From the NCBI RefSeq assembly GCF_037038585.1, contig NC_092541.1, forward strand, positions 4,901,445-4,965,444: a stretch of DNA of 64,000 nucleotides, in the 5' to 3' direction. The stretch is from Patagioenas fasciata. Taxonomy: Eukaryota; Chordata; Aves; Columbiformes; Columbidae. Positions 34,201 to 46,800 of the stretch are shown piece after piece. Under the pieces are notes generated by a model. The model did not search any database, had not been told where the DNA came from, and was given only the letters and a program-made list of their open reading frames with translations. Position 1 is the first letter of the stretch. Every line of letters starts with the position of its first letter. A program made the translations under genes and the position numbers.

Positions 34201-37197
34201 TCTGCAGAGCGCACTTATTTCAAAGTGGAGCTTTTTGTCTTGCTCAGACTCACCCTCCTGTTCTATTCTTGTAAAAGAGAGAGGAGAAAACACAAGAACA
34301 GACACGTAGATAAGTCTTTGATTCTTCTGCAATGCCCTGGTCTTGCTCTGCAGCAATGTGGAAGGAAATACATGTTACTAACTGCTTTCATTTTGCTATC
34401 AAAAGCATTTAAAACCTGTAAGCTAGTTCTTCTATCCCAAAGGCAAGCCTGACTCCCACATGGTGAAAGTATTATTTTAATAAAATCCTTTATCCGGCTC
34501 AAATTTGGCAATGCTTTGAGCAGTAGGTGAATGTGCTTCAGAGGCATGATATGTGCGTCACACAACATACGTGAAAACAAGACCAGAAGGATGGTGAGAT
34601 GATTATTTAGGCAGAGACAAATATGGTCAGATTAGTAGAACTTGCAGATTTGGTTGTTCGTGTTCTTTGCAATTGAAACACTGATGTCAGTGGAAATTGA
34701 AGGACAAGTTTATGACCAGCAGACTAGACACCTTTATTTAGGCAACTAGATGAAGCTCCTTCAGTGTGGATATTTTGGGCTGAATTGGTCCTTTGGCACT
34801 CTTTCAAGCAAAGAAGACACATTTAAGGCAGCATTCGATACTGCTTTACAGCACTTGAAAAGTATCTTGGTTTTTGTGTGCATCGCCCATATAGTATGGT
34901 TATTCATACTTCTGAGGTGGTGTCACCAAGCCCCTTGCCACGGAAAACACTGGTATCTGTGAAATGTGCAGGGATTACCTCGAGGAATGGATGTTTTTAG
35001 TAGTGACCTGTGTTACCGTCTGAGCTGTGATCTGTTAAAACTGGCAGCATCTGTGCCACACCATGTTTTAGTCCAGTCTTACTGCCAGCAGCGATGAGGT
35101 GGAGCTGCCCTTTGCCTTGAGAGTTGGGTTAGCACAGTCCCATGGGGATCTCACAAGAACCTTATTAAAGTCAAAGAATAACATGAACAAAATAAACTGA
35201 AAAGTGACATTGTGCCTGAAAGCCCTGGGACCACACAAGGATTGTTGAATAAGAACTGGTCAAAAAGATATTTCAGGGGAAAATTAAGTACTTTTTTTGT
35301 TTTCCTGTACCATGGGGCATTTTGCACCTGCAGCTCCTTGCCCTGCTTGAGAAATGGTGAATATGGAGAAGAACTGAGTAAGAGATGGTTCATTCTCTGG
35401 TGTCCCTGGGGTAAGTGGAATACTGAGGTTTGGCGTTTGACTGAAGTAAATGTTGGTTGATAGTTGTTAAGCCAAGACTGGACAAGGAAGTCTGATCTGC
35501 TCTGACTTTGCTCTGCAAACTCATCTCAAACCTGTTTGAACCCCTCCCTGTCGCAGCTGAAAAGCTCTCCGTCCAACCCCTGCCGTCAGGACAGACAGCC
35601 TCCCTCAGCCTGCAAACCAGGCGATGAAAACTGATGGGAAATAAATTATTTTTAATGCCCCATATGAGGTTTGGGGAAAAGACCTGCATATATTTTGAGC
35701 TCGAGGCAATGCTGATATCACTCTTTTTGGTATCCTTCAACACTAAGCCTTTTAGAAATGGTACTACAGATAAGGGAGTGAAAAAGTTTGCTTCAGGCAA
35801 ATAGCTTCCTTTTTTCTTGCCACATTCAGTTATCCAGCGCTGTTTTATCACCCAAACATGGGGTAAATTGGATTGATATTCAGAAATGTGATTTACTTCA
35901 ACTGACAGCAACGGGAGTCTTTGTGTGACCAGGAAGCAAAACCTGGCTCTGTTTGCATTCAGTATTCTTAGGCTTTAATTGTATTTTCTTCAAGAATCAA
36001 GACCGAGCGTAATCTTCAGCAAAGCTCTTCCGCCACCTCCTGGAGATGTGGGATGTGAAGACTTGGGCCTCCATTTGATCTGTTTGTGAGCTTTTTCGTT
36101 ATGCTGCACACCTTATGACATCCTACGAGCTCAGTGGATGTGTTGCCTCTTTGGTTTTAAGTGCAAAGAAGCTACTGGAATGACAGGCTGGAGATATAAG
36201 ACAATCACACTTAAGTCTACATGGAAATATTTTCAGCAGCGAAGGTGAAAACTTACGCCCTGGATATAAAATTCCTTTCCCAAACACAAATGTACTTCAG
36301 TGTGACTATTGATGGTAAAGATCTGGGCTGCTCATGCTTTTCTGTGTAGTTTTTTTTGATTCAGATGAATCCTTTCCTCTGTACCTAAGATCCAAGTAAG
36401 CTGAGAACAGTGGTAGGTCTCATAGTCCTGTCTGGCTGGGGTCCTCACTGCCCACACGAGGGACACTCTGCAGATACAGGTGACTCCATGTCCCTGTGTG
36501 TATGTCCTAGTCCAGGTTTTATTGTCTGTCCTGTGTGTGGTGGTGCTGGTTTGGTGGTGGTGGATCCAGCACGAGGGAATAACAACCCATTGGAAGTTCT
36601 ACTGAAGTGTATAAAGCTCTGGTGTAGATGGACCCACCATCCCCAAGTGAAGAGTTGAACCTGCTTGGGAAGGGATCATGTACCTGAATGCTGCCCCACA
36701 AAATGATAAGACATGAGTAATTTCTTGAGACTTAACCAGGGATCCATGCAGCACTGTGATGGAAGGGCAGTGCAATGCCGTGGTCACATCAGTAAATAGG
36801 GTCATGTAAACCAAGAAACACTAATGAGCAGAGTAACAAAACCCACTTGTACAACAGACACTTCTACACCTTCAGGTCTTGTGTAAGACTGGAAGGCCTC
36901 TTTGTGACAATATTACGTATCATGTGGAAAAAAAAAAGGCTGTGCTTTAAGGGAAGCAAACCATTTGTCTACCTCAACATGTACGATTTTTGTTACAAGA
37001 AGTATGGATGTTATTTATATTTCTTATGTATCCTCTAGAAAGAAAATGGTGCTATGGGTTTTAAGTTGCGTTACAGTCCTGCTTGTACCTTGTCCTAATT
37101 TTTATATAACCCTTTGATTATAACATGCATATTTGTGTATCTGGCTGTGTTGTCCAGTGTTGCACTAGTGTCTGCACTGCTGGTGTTCTTGTCAATT

Positions 37198-37203
37198 AAT
37201 AAA
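37198..37203 (+). terminator. Distal polyadenylation signal candidate (AATAAA)
   Basis: AATTAATAAATACC followed by T/G-rich AGTTGTTTTCTAAG and preceded by a long AT-rich tract, the usual look of a vertebrate 3'UTR end. It lies 6.2 kb after the stop codon with no recognised repeat in between. Confidence 0.4.
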
Positions 37204-37673
37204 TACCAGTTGTTTTCTAAGAACGTACATTTCTGCCTTTCAAGGATCATCTCCAGTAAATAGCTTTGAATAACTCCATTCCTCCATTGGCACATAGATG
37301 CTATTCCTTTACTTCTCCTTTACCTGCACCCACTCCAGAAGATGATAATTAGAAATGTCCATTTCTGCCCACCCAACAGTCAGGGTTGCCCAGGTGGGCT
37401 GAGCTCAGGTATGTTTGTGTTAAGGAGGTGTGACAGTGACACTGCTGAGCCAAATCTCTTCAAGAGCACGTCGCAGGCATATTTCCTGTGGCAGCAAAAC
37501 AAACTGGATCCTCATGTGCCTGGGTGCTCTGTTCTGCTGCTGGTGTCTCTGTGTCAGATGTTTGGATGTGGCCGTTTGTGGAACTTGGCAACTGAGCTGG
37601 TGCAACTGCTCAGCCTGAAAGGCTGCGGGTGCCCCGTGTTCCTCAGACTCTCCCAGGAGAGACAAGCGCAGTT

Positions 37674-37848
37674 CATAGAATCACAGAATAGTTTGGGTTG
37701 AAGCGACCTTCAAAGCTCATCCAGTGCCACCCCTGCCATGAGCAGGAACATCTTCACCAGCTCAGGTTGCTCAGAGCCCCGTCCAGCCTGGCCTGGGATG
37801 TCTCCAGGGATGGTTCAGCCACCACCTCTCTGGGCAACCTGGTTGTCG
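37674..37848 (-). mobile_element. CR1 3' fragment
   Basis: The + strand begins CATAGAATCACAGAATAG, then GTTGAAGCGACCTTCAAAG, the inverted CR1 end. It is the same subfamily as 63510-63680; both contain GTCCAGCCTGGCCTGGGATG. Confidence 0.9.
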
Positions 37849-40800
37849 AAGGGAAACCTGCAGACATGTTGAGGAACACCAGATCAACCGTTTTGCAGGG
37901 ACAGATGATGGGGATGTTCTTGTGCTGCAGTGATCACACCAGACTAGCGTCTCTTCTTGCCCTTCAGCTTGGGCACATGGGAGCTGCTGCCTCCAGTGGT
38001 CCTGAGCAATGGCTGAGAGTGGGTTTCCCAGATGATCCCCAATAGCTCCCCGAGACCTTGGTCTGGCACCAGACCACCACAGCACGGTGGCACCTCATCA
38101 CACTGCGGTGCTCAACAGTGACCACACAAGGCCGGAGGGGGCCAAGGCTGTGTCTGATGCAATATGCCAACCTAAGTCCTATGGGAAGTGTGGTTAACTG
38201 TGGTGTCCAAAGCTCAGCACAGTGCACAGCCAATGTGTGCAATTGCCCAGGCACAACATGACCCGAGCTGCCAGTCGTGGGCCACAACAGAGCCACTTCA
38301 CACTGTGGTTTGCTTTCTGGTCGGGAGCTTGCTGCCTCATCCCTCTTTCTCTGCCACCAGCTCCCTCCTCTGCCTTTGCACATAACTTCTGAGTTCCAAT
38401 TCTGGCCAGTTACGAGGGACCGCGGTGCTGTCCAGCCCCCAAGGTCCAAACGAAGCTGTCCAGCTCCTTGGTATGTACTGAGCTGAAAGTGTGTCAGAAA
38501 TACCATCCAGAGCAGTTGGGTTCGCCTAGGTAGAGCATGCCAGTGCACTGGGGACGATAAATGATTCAAGACTCTCATGGATCCTCTCTCAACCCTCTGC
38601 CCTAACCTGCTCTTCTAGCGATCCGTGTTGTCTCCTATGGTCTGCCTAGCTTGTTAACCGGTGCAATTGTGCAAAATCTTCTTTCCAAGAGCGATACAGC
38701 AATACGTCTCTATGGATCATCTCCACAAGGTCAGTGGCATTTTCTTGGGGACAGGGTGAGGCAAGGTCTAGCACCGCCCTCATGCTATGAGTGTCTGTCT
38801 GTCATAAGCACCAGCAGCCTCGAGCTTGGGTCAGCTTGGTGTCTCCAGAAGTGCTCCCCCCACCCCCAAACAGAACTGCTGAAGTGGGGTAACCACCATT
38901 GCTGGAAGTTTGAGGAGAGCCACACAGCTCCCATGTATCAGCCTCTTCAGCTTCTTCATTGATGAGCTTCATGTGGCCCCTTGTGGAGAAGCCTGTCAGC
39001 CTTTCCTGGGTCTTGTTTTGCAGCCACAGCTGCCACCAGCTAATGCTTCCCTTGCCCCACTGAGGCAGTGGTAGCTACTTAGCATCCTTTGCAGTGGATG
39101 AAGAGTGCTAGCTGGGCTTTTTTTTGGGCAGACTGTGTCAGGATGTGTTAAGAGCTGCTGCCCAGCGCGGCTCTGCTGTCTTATGAACAGCCAATGTCTA
39201 CCACACTCTTCTGGATACTCAGCAGCTCAGCGGGGAGACAAGAAGAAATCAGCCCTCAGATCAGGAAGAGATGCTGAGGAGGGCAGACTTTGCCTGTGTG
39301 CTGGTTTGAATCATTTGCAGGCTGAATCTATCCCAGTACATCGCCTTAGTTATATCCTAACAGGCTACTTTTGCCTGTCTTCTGTTTCATGGCACCAAAA
39401 GGCAGCAAGGCTGTTAAATCCAGGGTCAGGGACTAAGCAAAAACCTCAGATATTGCTGTGAGAGGAAGCAGCCTTAGAAGAAAACAGCGTTGGTGGAGAA
39501 CTGGGTGGCAGAAGGTGGTGAGATACGCCATCGTCCCTCGGCAGCGCCAGGCAGCACAAAGCCTGGCACACCTGGGGCCAGCCAAACCTCACCAGGCAAG
39601 TAGTTTTTCTGAGATCATCCGTTCCTGGGGTAATTGTGACCTGAGGATTTTGTTTTCTCAGCCCCACTGAGCGTATACAGAGGGGAGAGGGGCTGTGTGA
39701 GCGCTGGGTGGGTGCAATGAAACCTCCTCGTGCTGCTTGTTCCTATCGCAGTGGGATTAAAATGTCATGGGAAAGAGCTTCTGGCAAAGGAGGATGCCTG
39801 CTCATTTGTGCGACCAAGCTGAAAATCCCCTGCCTCGCTGGATGGAGAAAAGCTGGACCATCGGGGCTGGGCAGTCCTCCTGTCTGTTTTCGGGGAGGTG
39901 TGCTGGGTTTGGGGCAGAAGCTGTGACGGCTCCAGGCAGCCCTTCCGTCACCCTCCCAGGCAGTGGAGACCCCAGCAGGGTCTTTGAAGTCACAGCTCTC
40001 ACTGGGCAAGAGAGCAGCGAGAGCCCCAGACACAGGGTAGTTTGCAGGTCACGTCTTAGATATGGGAAATGCTGGAGATACCTTTTCTTGACAGATTAGT
40101 GTCTTCTAGGCCATATTGCTTCTCTAAGTAACATCATGGATGGTCGATGTTCCATTGCTTTCAGGGAGCCAGCAGCTCAATGGAAGCACATCACAAACAG
40201 CACAAATCATATTCCTGTTTCATATCAAGGGTGTTACCATCACTGGGTAGGTCTGGCAATTCCCAACCAAGCGTTTTTCCCTCTCTTCCACAATTGCATC
40301 CAAACCATTGGGCAAATCAAATATCACCTACAGTGACAGCTGCAAAGTGTGAACCGTGTGTCCTCAGCATGGCTTTGCCACTGCCCACATTATCAACCTG
40401 GATGCTGAAATACCACTCGATACTCCGTCTTCTGCACTGCGAGCATTTGCTCTCACATGTGGGGTGCTGGGAGCAACCCCATGGCTGGAGATCAACCTGT
40501 ATACACCCACCTAGAGAGCCTTTGCTGACCTGTGCTACTTCTGCAAGACGTCTTTTTGTGCTCTGGTTTCTGTAATGGCAAAGCCAGGACTCAAGACGTG
40601 CTTGCACATATTCTTGATTCAAGTTTTCTAAAACTGAATGCTTTAGGCATTTCTGACCTAACCTTAGATGTCTGAAAGCTTAAGCTGCAAATATGAGTCA
40701 GTCCATGGAAAGAAATAAGCACCTCCCAGAGCAGGCTGTCTATATTAAAAATTTAGGGCAAATGAACTCTGCTAGACTTTTCCCAGCTTATGATAGTTGT

Positions 40801-43800
40801 AAATCCCATAACTGTGCCTGGGACAACAGCCTCTGCAACCTGTGATGTGTTTTCTAATGCCTTTCATCTGCAATTTTCTGAAAGGCTTTGCATAAAGTTT
40901 CTGCCAGGACTAATTCTCTAAATGCAAAAAGCACGATACCTTCTGCAGGCTTCGCTGGGCCTAGTGTGACTCTCTTACCTCTCGCACCCCTGTTGTGACA
41001 AGGCTTGGATTAGAAACCTGAGTTGACGGTGTTGAATGGTATCTCTGTCAGCTCCTTGCTGAACTACCCATTCCTATCAACATCTCATGTTATACTGCAC
41101 ATTTGATATATTAATGCCAATAAAGAAGACATTTGGGTAGCCATACTGCATAGAGACTACTCATCAAAATATAAGTTTTGTATCTGTTTAGCCTGTGGAT
41201 AGAGGCATGTCACTACTTTTCTGTACTTACTGATACTCCTCATTTCCTGTCAAGGTTCATATTTCTCCTCCTTAGCTTACATATCTCTGCTGGTTTTTAA
41301 CCCAGTGTCACAAGTGTTTTCCAGAGCATTTTGAAGATTCTTCGTCTTTTTGTGTCAGTTTGTAGAACATCAGGTTGATGTTGATGCCGATGCCTCAGAT
41401 CTATCAGATATTGTTGATATCTGTTGGTAAAACATTTTGGATGCAGAAATAAGTCCCAAGCCTATATAGGAAAAGTCCCTTCCAAATGGCATGTTAAAAC
41501 TGGTCAGCTGCTAGGCCTGTTTTAGAGACTTTGCAGAACCAAGATATACTACCTACAGGGATGCTTTTAACTGAATGTTCAACAGGGCACTTAGATTTTG
41601 TCACCTTTGCTCTATCTGCTGCCAACTGCTTTCCTGTATCACCACAGGCAGCTGGGAACTGATATCAGGTGTTAGATCCAAGGCTCAGCATGTGTTGAGC
41701 TATAAGACATTTGCTTTAGCGCCAGGTGCAGCTCCATTTGTAGATGCATGTGTGTTCTCACATTACAACTGCTTTGCGCCTCGATAGACCCCTGCTTATG
41801 TAGAGAAATATTAGACGTCTGTGCAAAACTGTGCTTAACAGCTTTGTTGCGCTTCCCCTGCCCCACGCCACCTCCACAGGTCCCCAGCCGCACACACCGC
41901 TCCAGGTGCTTGTTCTTGGGAGTTTTGCAGGTTTCCCGTCTGACCCTGATAGGTCTGGTGACACAACTCTGTTTGCGGACGGGCTGCAGAAGCTGACCAA
42001 GACGACACTATGTGCTGCTGAAACATCCCCAGAGGGGGGTTTTCATGGGTTCAGCTCTTACCTATTAAATCAATTATTCTTCTGACTCACTTGTTGGTCC
42101 TTGGAAGGGCCCTGCTGTGAATCTAAGCTTGCCTTAATCCCATTTTAGAGATATAAATCCATGTCCTGGAGTTGCCTCCATACCACCTTCTTGACTGCTG
42201 CCTGACCCAATTTGCTGGCTTTCCCCCAATGCCCCTTACCTCAGTTTCCTTTATATCCAGTTTCTGTTCCCTCCTCCAAACCCTGATTCAACCCAGGTTC
42301 TTCATCCTTCCATCTGCGCCGCTCTTGCCAAAATCCACCCACCTCTTCCATTTCTCCATCAGCTCTTGCTTTCAGTAGGGAAGTTATTCATGGCATTGCA
42401 CTGCCCCAGGCAAGCTCCAGTGCAAAAGTACCTCGGAGGCGTGGGGGCATGGCCGGGGTTAGCAGGGGAACCAGGGCCAAATCCAGACATACCTTGTGAG
42501 CAGGTGGCTCGGCCGTGCAGGTGAAAGACACATGTGGAAAGAGAGAACAGTTGCTGGTCTCCCACCTCCCTGTGTGGCTACAGCTGTGGTTTATGCTCAT
42601 CTGAAGGGCACTTCTCTCCAGTTTTGGGGAATGGTGCTTGTTTTGAGAAGATCTGTCGGTAGGGCGTGAGCTGGAGTGCTCATTTGAATCCCCATCAGAA
42701 AGTCACCTGGTCTCAGAGATAGAAGATGCACAAAGGTACTTGTCCCCTTTCATGTATCTCAGTTACAGTCCAAAATCAGGGTTCGTTTTGATTTTCCTCT
42801 CCCTTGTTTAATTTTGGGGCAAATTCTCCTGGTGTTTACTTCTTTTAGCAGGTCTAGTGTTGGAGAGAAAGAAACAAAGGAAAGGAAAAAGAGCAGCAAG
42901 AACAGGACTAGGAAACCATAGTGTCACCCAGCTACAGGCACAAGTGGGCCACAGGGAGAGCAGAAGCTGGGACACAAGTACAGGTGAGGTGGGAAGCCCG
43001 TTCCCAACTATGTTTGCCCAGCAGATGTTTGCCTGGACAAGTCCAGCAGCATGGATGACAGAGAAACAAAGATCAACTACTTGTGCAGATCCAGGTTGTG
43101 TTACTGACTTGGGAGAGAGCAAGAACGATTCCCTCCCTGCTACCCAAAACCACCCTGAGGTCACTTGAAACCACCACAATTTATTAAAAAGGAAAAAAAT
43201 CTCCTTAAGTGTGTTTCCCCCCGTGCTGAGCTGCTCTCCGGCTCACCCTGCGTGCCCAGAGGCTCCGGGAGCCGCAGCCCGCGCAGGTGTTGTGGAGGAT
43301 GGAGAGGGCTCTTCTCCCACCCTGGCTCTGCAGGGGCTGGGGAATGGCTGGAGGGGGAAGGTGACACACATCAGGAACCAGAGCTGCCAGCGTCACGTCT
43401 CACGTTTCCTCCTGCTCGGGCTGTGGAAAGAGCTGGGTCAGGTTTGAACAGGAGGTTTAGTCTGTGGCTCATAGCCCAAGGTCAAATGAGATTTCTGCAA
43501 GACAGACAGCGACATGTCGTATTAGGTTGTTTTTACAGTGATAACCTCCCTAACCCTCAGCCCCCGGCATCCAAGCAAAGGTTTTTGGGGGGACGGAGCG
43601 GGATGTTCATCCCTTCCTCTGATGCGGGACTCCAACGTCATCTTCCCAGCTCTGTTGTCGATGTTCCTGTGATGGTGGGCACTCCCCATGCCCTCAACTA
43701 TAACGTTTTGGGCAGCACAGTACAGAGATGCCCAGGCTGATACTACGCCTCCAGATGTTAACATAACACAAGTATTAATCAGTATTAACATTAGTAAGAA

Positions 43801-46800
43801 AGGCCACGCACATCCCTGTGAACGTTGGAGTCTGAATCCCAGACAAAGGAGTGATGTTGTCCCAGTCTGCCTCGGTGTGGAGGTAGAGTTCACTTTGACC
43901 TAAGAGCATCCTGGGGCTTGGGAAGAGTAAGGAACAACATAGGAACATTTATTCCTGGGCCATCTTCCATCACCATTGAGCTTTTTAAATAATTTCAATA
44001 AGAATTCATGTAAATCACCAAAAAGCTCAGCTTCCAGAGTGACGGAAGAGATTTTGATTGGGAAAGCAGACCACCTTGAGAGCATCGCCCACCCCCGTCA
44101 CTCTGCTGTGAGCCAGCTCCCCACCCTGTGAATGAGACACGGCTTTCCAAACGCGTCTCCCTGGAGAGCTGAACTCTGTCTGGACCAGCTTGGCCGCCGG
44201 GCCCACCATGTCATCCGCTTACAGTCCTGCAGGACAAACCCTGAGCAGGTAAAGCCTCTCACACAGTCACAGACCTGTGGCTGGTCAGGTTAGTAACCTG
44301 ACTGTGTCACACGTTAGCAAACCTGCCTGCATTACTAATTACTAATACCAAGGGATGAATTTGGTTGTTTAAAAAGCCAAAAAAATGTATAAGGAAAGAA
44401 AGGTCTAGATTCTAATGCATGAGACCAGAGAGGTTTGGAGTGACTGAAGGTTATTCCTTAATTCTCCTCTACTTCAATTTCTGCTTCTTTGATATGGAGA
44501 GAAGTGAATGAATACTGACTTCTAGACTGAAATTCTCTCTTAGATTGAAATGACTTACTAATACATGGAAATACAGCAATTCTACAGCCCCCTTAGAGGC
44601 CAGAGTTGCAGACTGGTGATGAAATGATGCAGTTATGTTCAACTGCAACAATCAGCTCCTTCCTATCCCTTTGGTTTCTACACATGATTTTCTAGTGACT
44701 GGGTCAAAAATGAAGTTAAAAGGAATTGGCTGTGAAGCCTGGAGTCATTAGCAATGATGTTTAACAAATCCTGCACTACTGCAGAAGGTATGGGGAGGAG
44801 GGAAAGAGGTCCTCCTGAATTGCGGGCTGGTTTCATTGGTGCCCAGAAAATGATGGAAAAGCTGACATGAGATGTAATATAAATCTGCCTGGCTTCAGCT
44901 GCAACCTGCCAACTCACATTGTCCATTACCTATTAGAATAAACAGATATCTGCTCTTGGAAGTCTCTTCCTTCCATGCCTGCTGTTTATCTCCCTCTTTG
45001 ATGAATTAAGTAGAAAATGCTTCTCTTTTCCAGGTATGAAGGATGCTTTTTGTATCTGAAGTACATTTGTTTGACGCAGTAACAGAATATGTTCTGTTTC
45101 AAAAATCCAAAATAATTATTTCCCATTCTGAATCAATAAAAATTAGACCGATGAAGCAATTTCAAGGGAATTATTCTCTACAGGGATGTTCGTAGAGTAG
45201 TTTATTCCTGACATAGCCACCTTCAAAACATGCTGGTGATTGGACTAGGGTAAACTATTATCAGTAGAAGTTGCAGGAGACCTAAATAATCTCGTGTGAT
45301 TAAAACCAGAAGCCAGGTTTAAAGAATACTCCACATTACATTGCAACCAATCTTAGTTAAACAGCATGGCTGGGACTCATCCACTTCGTGCAAACACTGT
45401 GCAGACCCTTTACTTTGAGCTCCTTGTCTAGGTCCCCAGCAGAGCAGAAGACACCTCCTGAACTCAACCCACTTGTTTTGCCATCAAGTGTAAGAAGTAT
45501 TTAAAAGTGGGTTTTATCGAAGTGCAGGGGTGTGCGGAGGGGAATCCATCTCGCTGCTGCAGTGTTTATCCCCGCTCTGACTGCGGTGTGCACCGTGCAG
45601 GGATCTGGCTTGGTGTATCTCAGCTCCTCTTCTAGCTGAACCAGGACCTACTCGGTATAGTGATGACACCACCTGCCACTGTAAACCGCAAGACTAAAAC
45701 TACAGCCAGGGCAGCGCTGTTAGGAATAGAGCCCTGTACCGGTGAAAAACTTTACCAAGACATCTTGAAAAAAGTGCCTGCCCTGTTTTTTCCCCGGTGA
45801 GCTGATAAAAGCACCAGCATTCAGACCAGGCTCTGAAGAAAAGCAGACACTGGGAACAGTTGTGCTTCAACCCCGGGTGGTCTTATCTCTCCGTTCCTCA
45901 TGTTGCCTTTGGGGACTGACGCGGTGTCCTCCAGGCGAGAGGCTCTGCAGCCCATCCAGTGTCCAGAACTACCTGGGACCCCATTTCTCAGATCTCTGAG
46001 CAATCTGCTCTGCTCAGCCTCTTCCTCCCTGATTAATAATGTTGCTGTCACTTTGGATTACAGCCCTCTACTTTATTTGTCTCAGCTTAAAATACTTGTG
46101 GTTTCATATTCTGTCAGAAGAGATATATAAGACAAGGGCTTTGCTTGAAGTGCAGATGATGATGGAAAAGGAATGTGTTGCTACAAATTCCTGAAGAAGC
46201 CTTTATTGGATTCCTTGGGACTTATTGAAAGGCAAAAATATAGGGAGGGAGTGAGCAGGATGAGGGGAATGGAGAGCTCATGGGAGGTGCCTATTGTAGC
46301 ATTGTAGGAAAGATAAGACAAGCCTGTGGCTTGAGCAGAGATAAAAGTGAAAGGGTTTCTGCAGTTATCTAGGCAATTTCTTTCATTGCTTCACTATTTG
46401 TGCTGTTAGGGAAAAAAACAACCAACCAACCAACCTAACAAATAAAACAACAACCAAAAAAAAAGCCCAAAGCCTGACTGCAGTTGCTTTCATGAAAATG
46501 TAAGTCCCTTGCTTCTTACTGTGTTTGTGATAGGAAGAAATTTCCTGTGGCTGGTTGACTGGACATGGTCCCTCCCATCCCACAGAGATCCCAGTTAACT
46601 TCTGCTAGATCAACACCTTTTACCCTGACTTCACAACATCAGCTGCCACTGCGACTCCTGCAGCTCAGCAAAACTATTTCAAAAAACTCAAGACTCACGA
46701 ACTTGTCTCTACTTGGAGGCAGAACCAGTTCTCTGTAAATCATACATCTTGAAAAGCACCCACTCCACACATATCTCATGGGATCTATATCTTCCAGCTT

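Larger units (their letters stand above)
31021..37220 (+). other. WNT9B 3' flank, possibly a long 3'UTR
   Basis: The 6.2 kb after the stop codon contains no recognisable repeat or exon. The only repeats found nearby begin at 37674. The last ~350 bp (36850-37220) are AT-rich, with TTTTTATATAACCC and AATTAATAAATACC sequences that look like a 3'UTR end. It could be transcribed as a long WNT9B 3'UTR, or the gene may end at the first AATAAA at 31253; the sequence does not decide. A repeat-free AT-rich tract at about 32940-33190 could be regulatory. Confidence 0.4.

Noticed and set aside
37964..38578. 204-codon reverse open frame
   Set aside because: No recognisable domain, no splice support, moderately GC-rich sequence; not supported as a gene.
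43165..43740. 191-codon open frame over a small GC-rich patch, considered as a possible exon of a neighbouring gene
   Set aside because: The peptide has no recognisable domain and does not match GOSR2, RPRML or WNT3.
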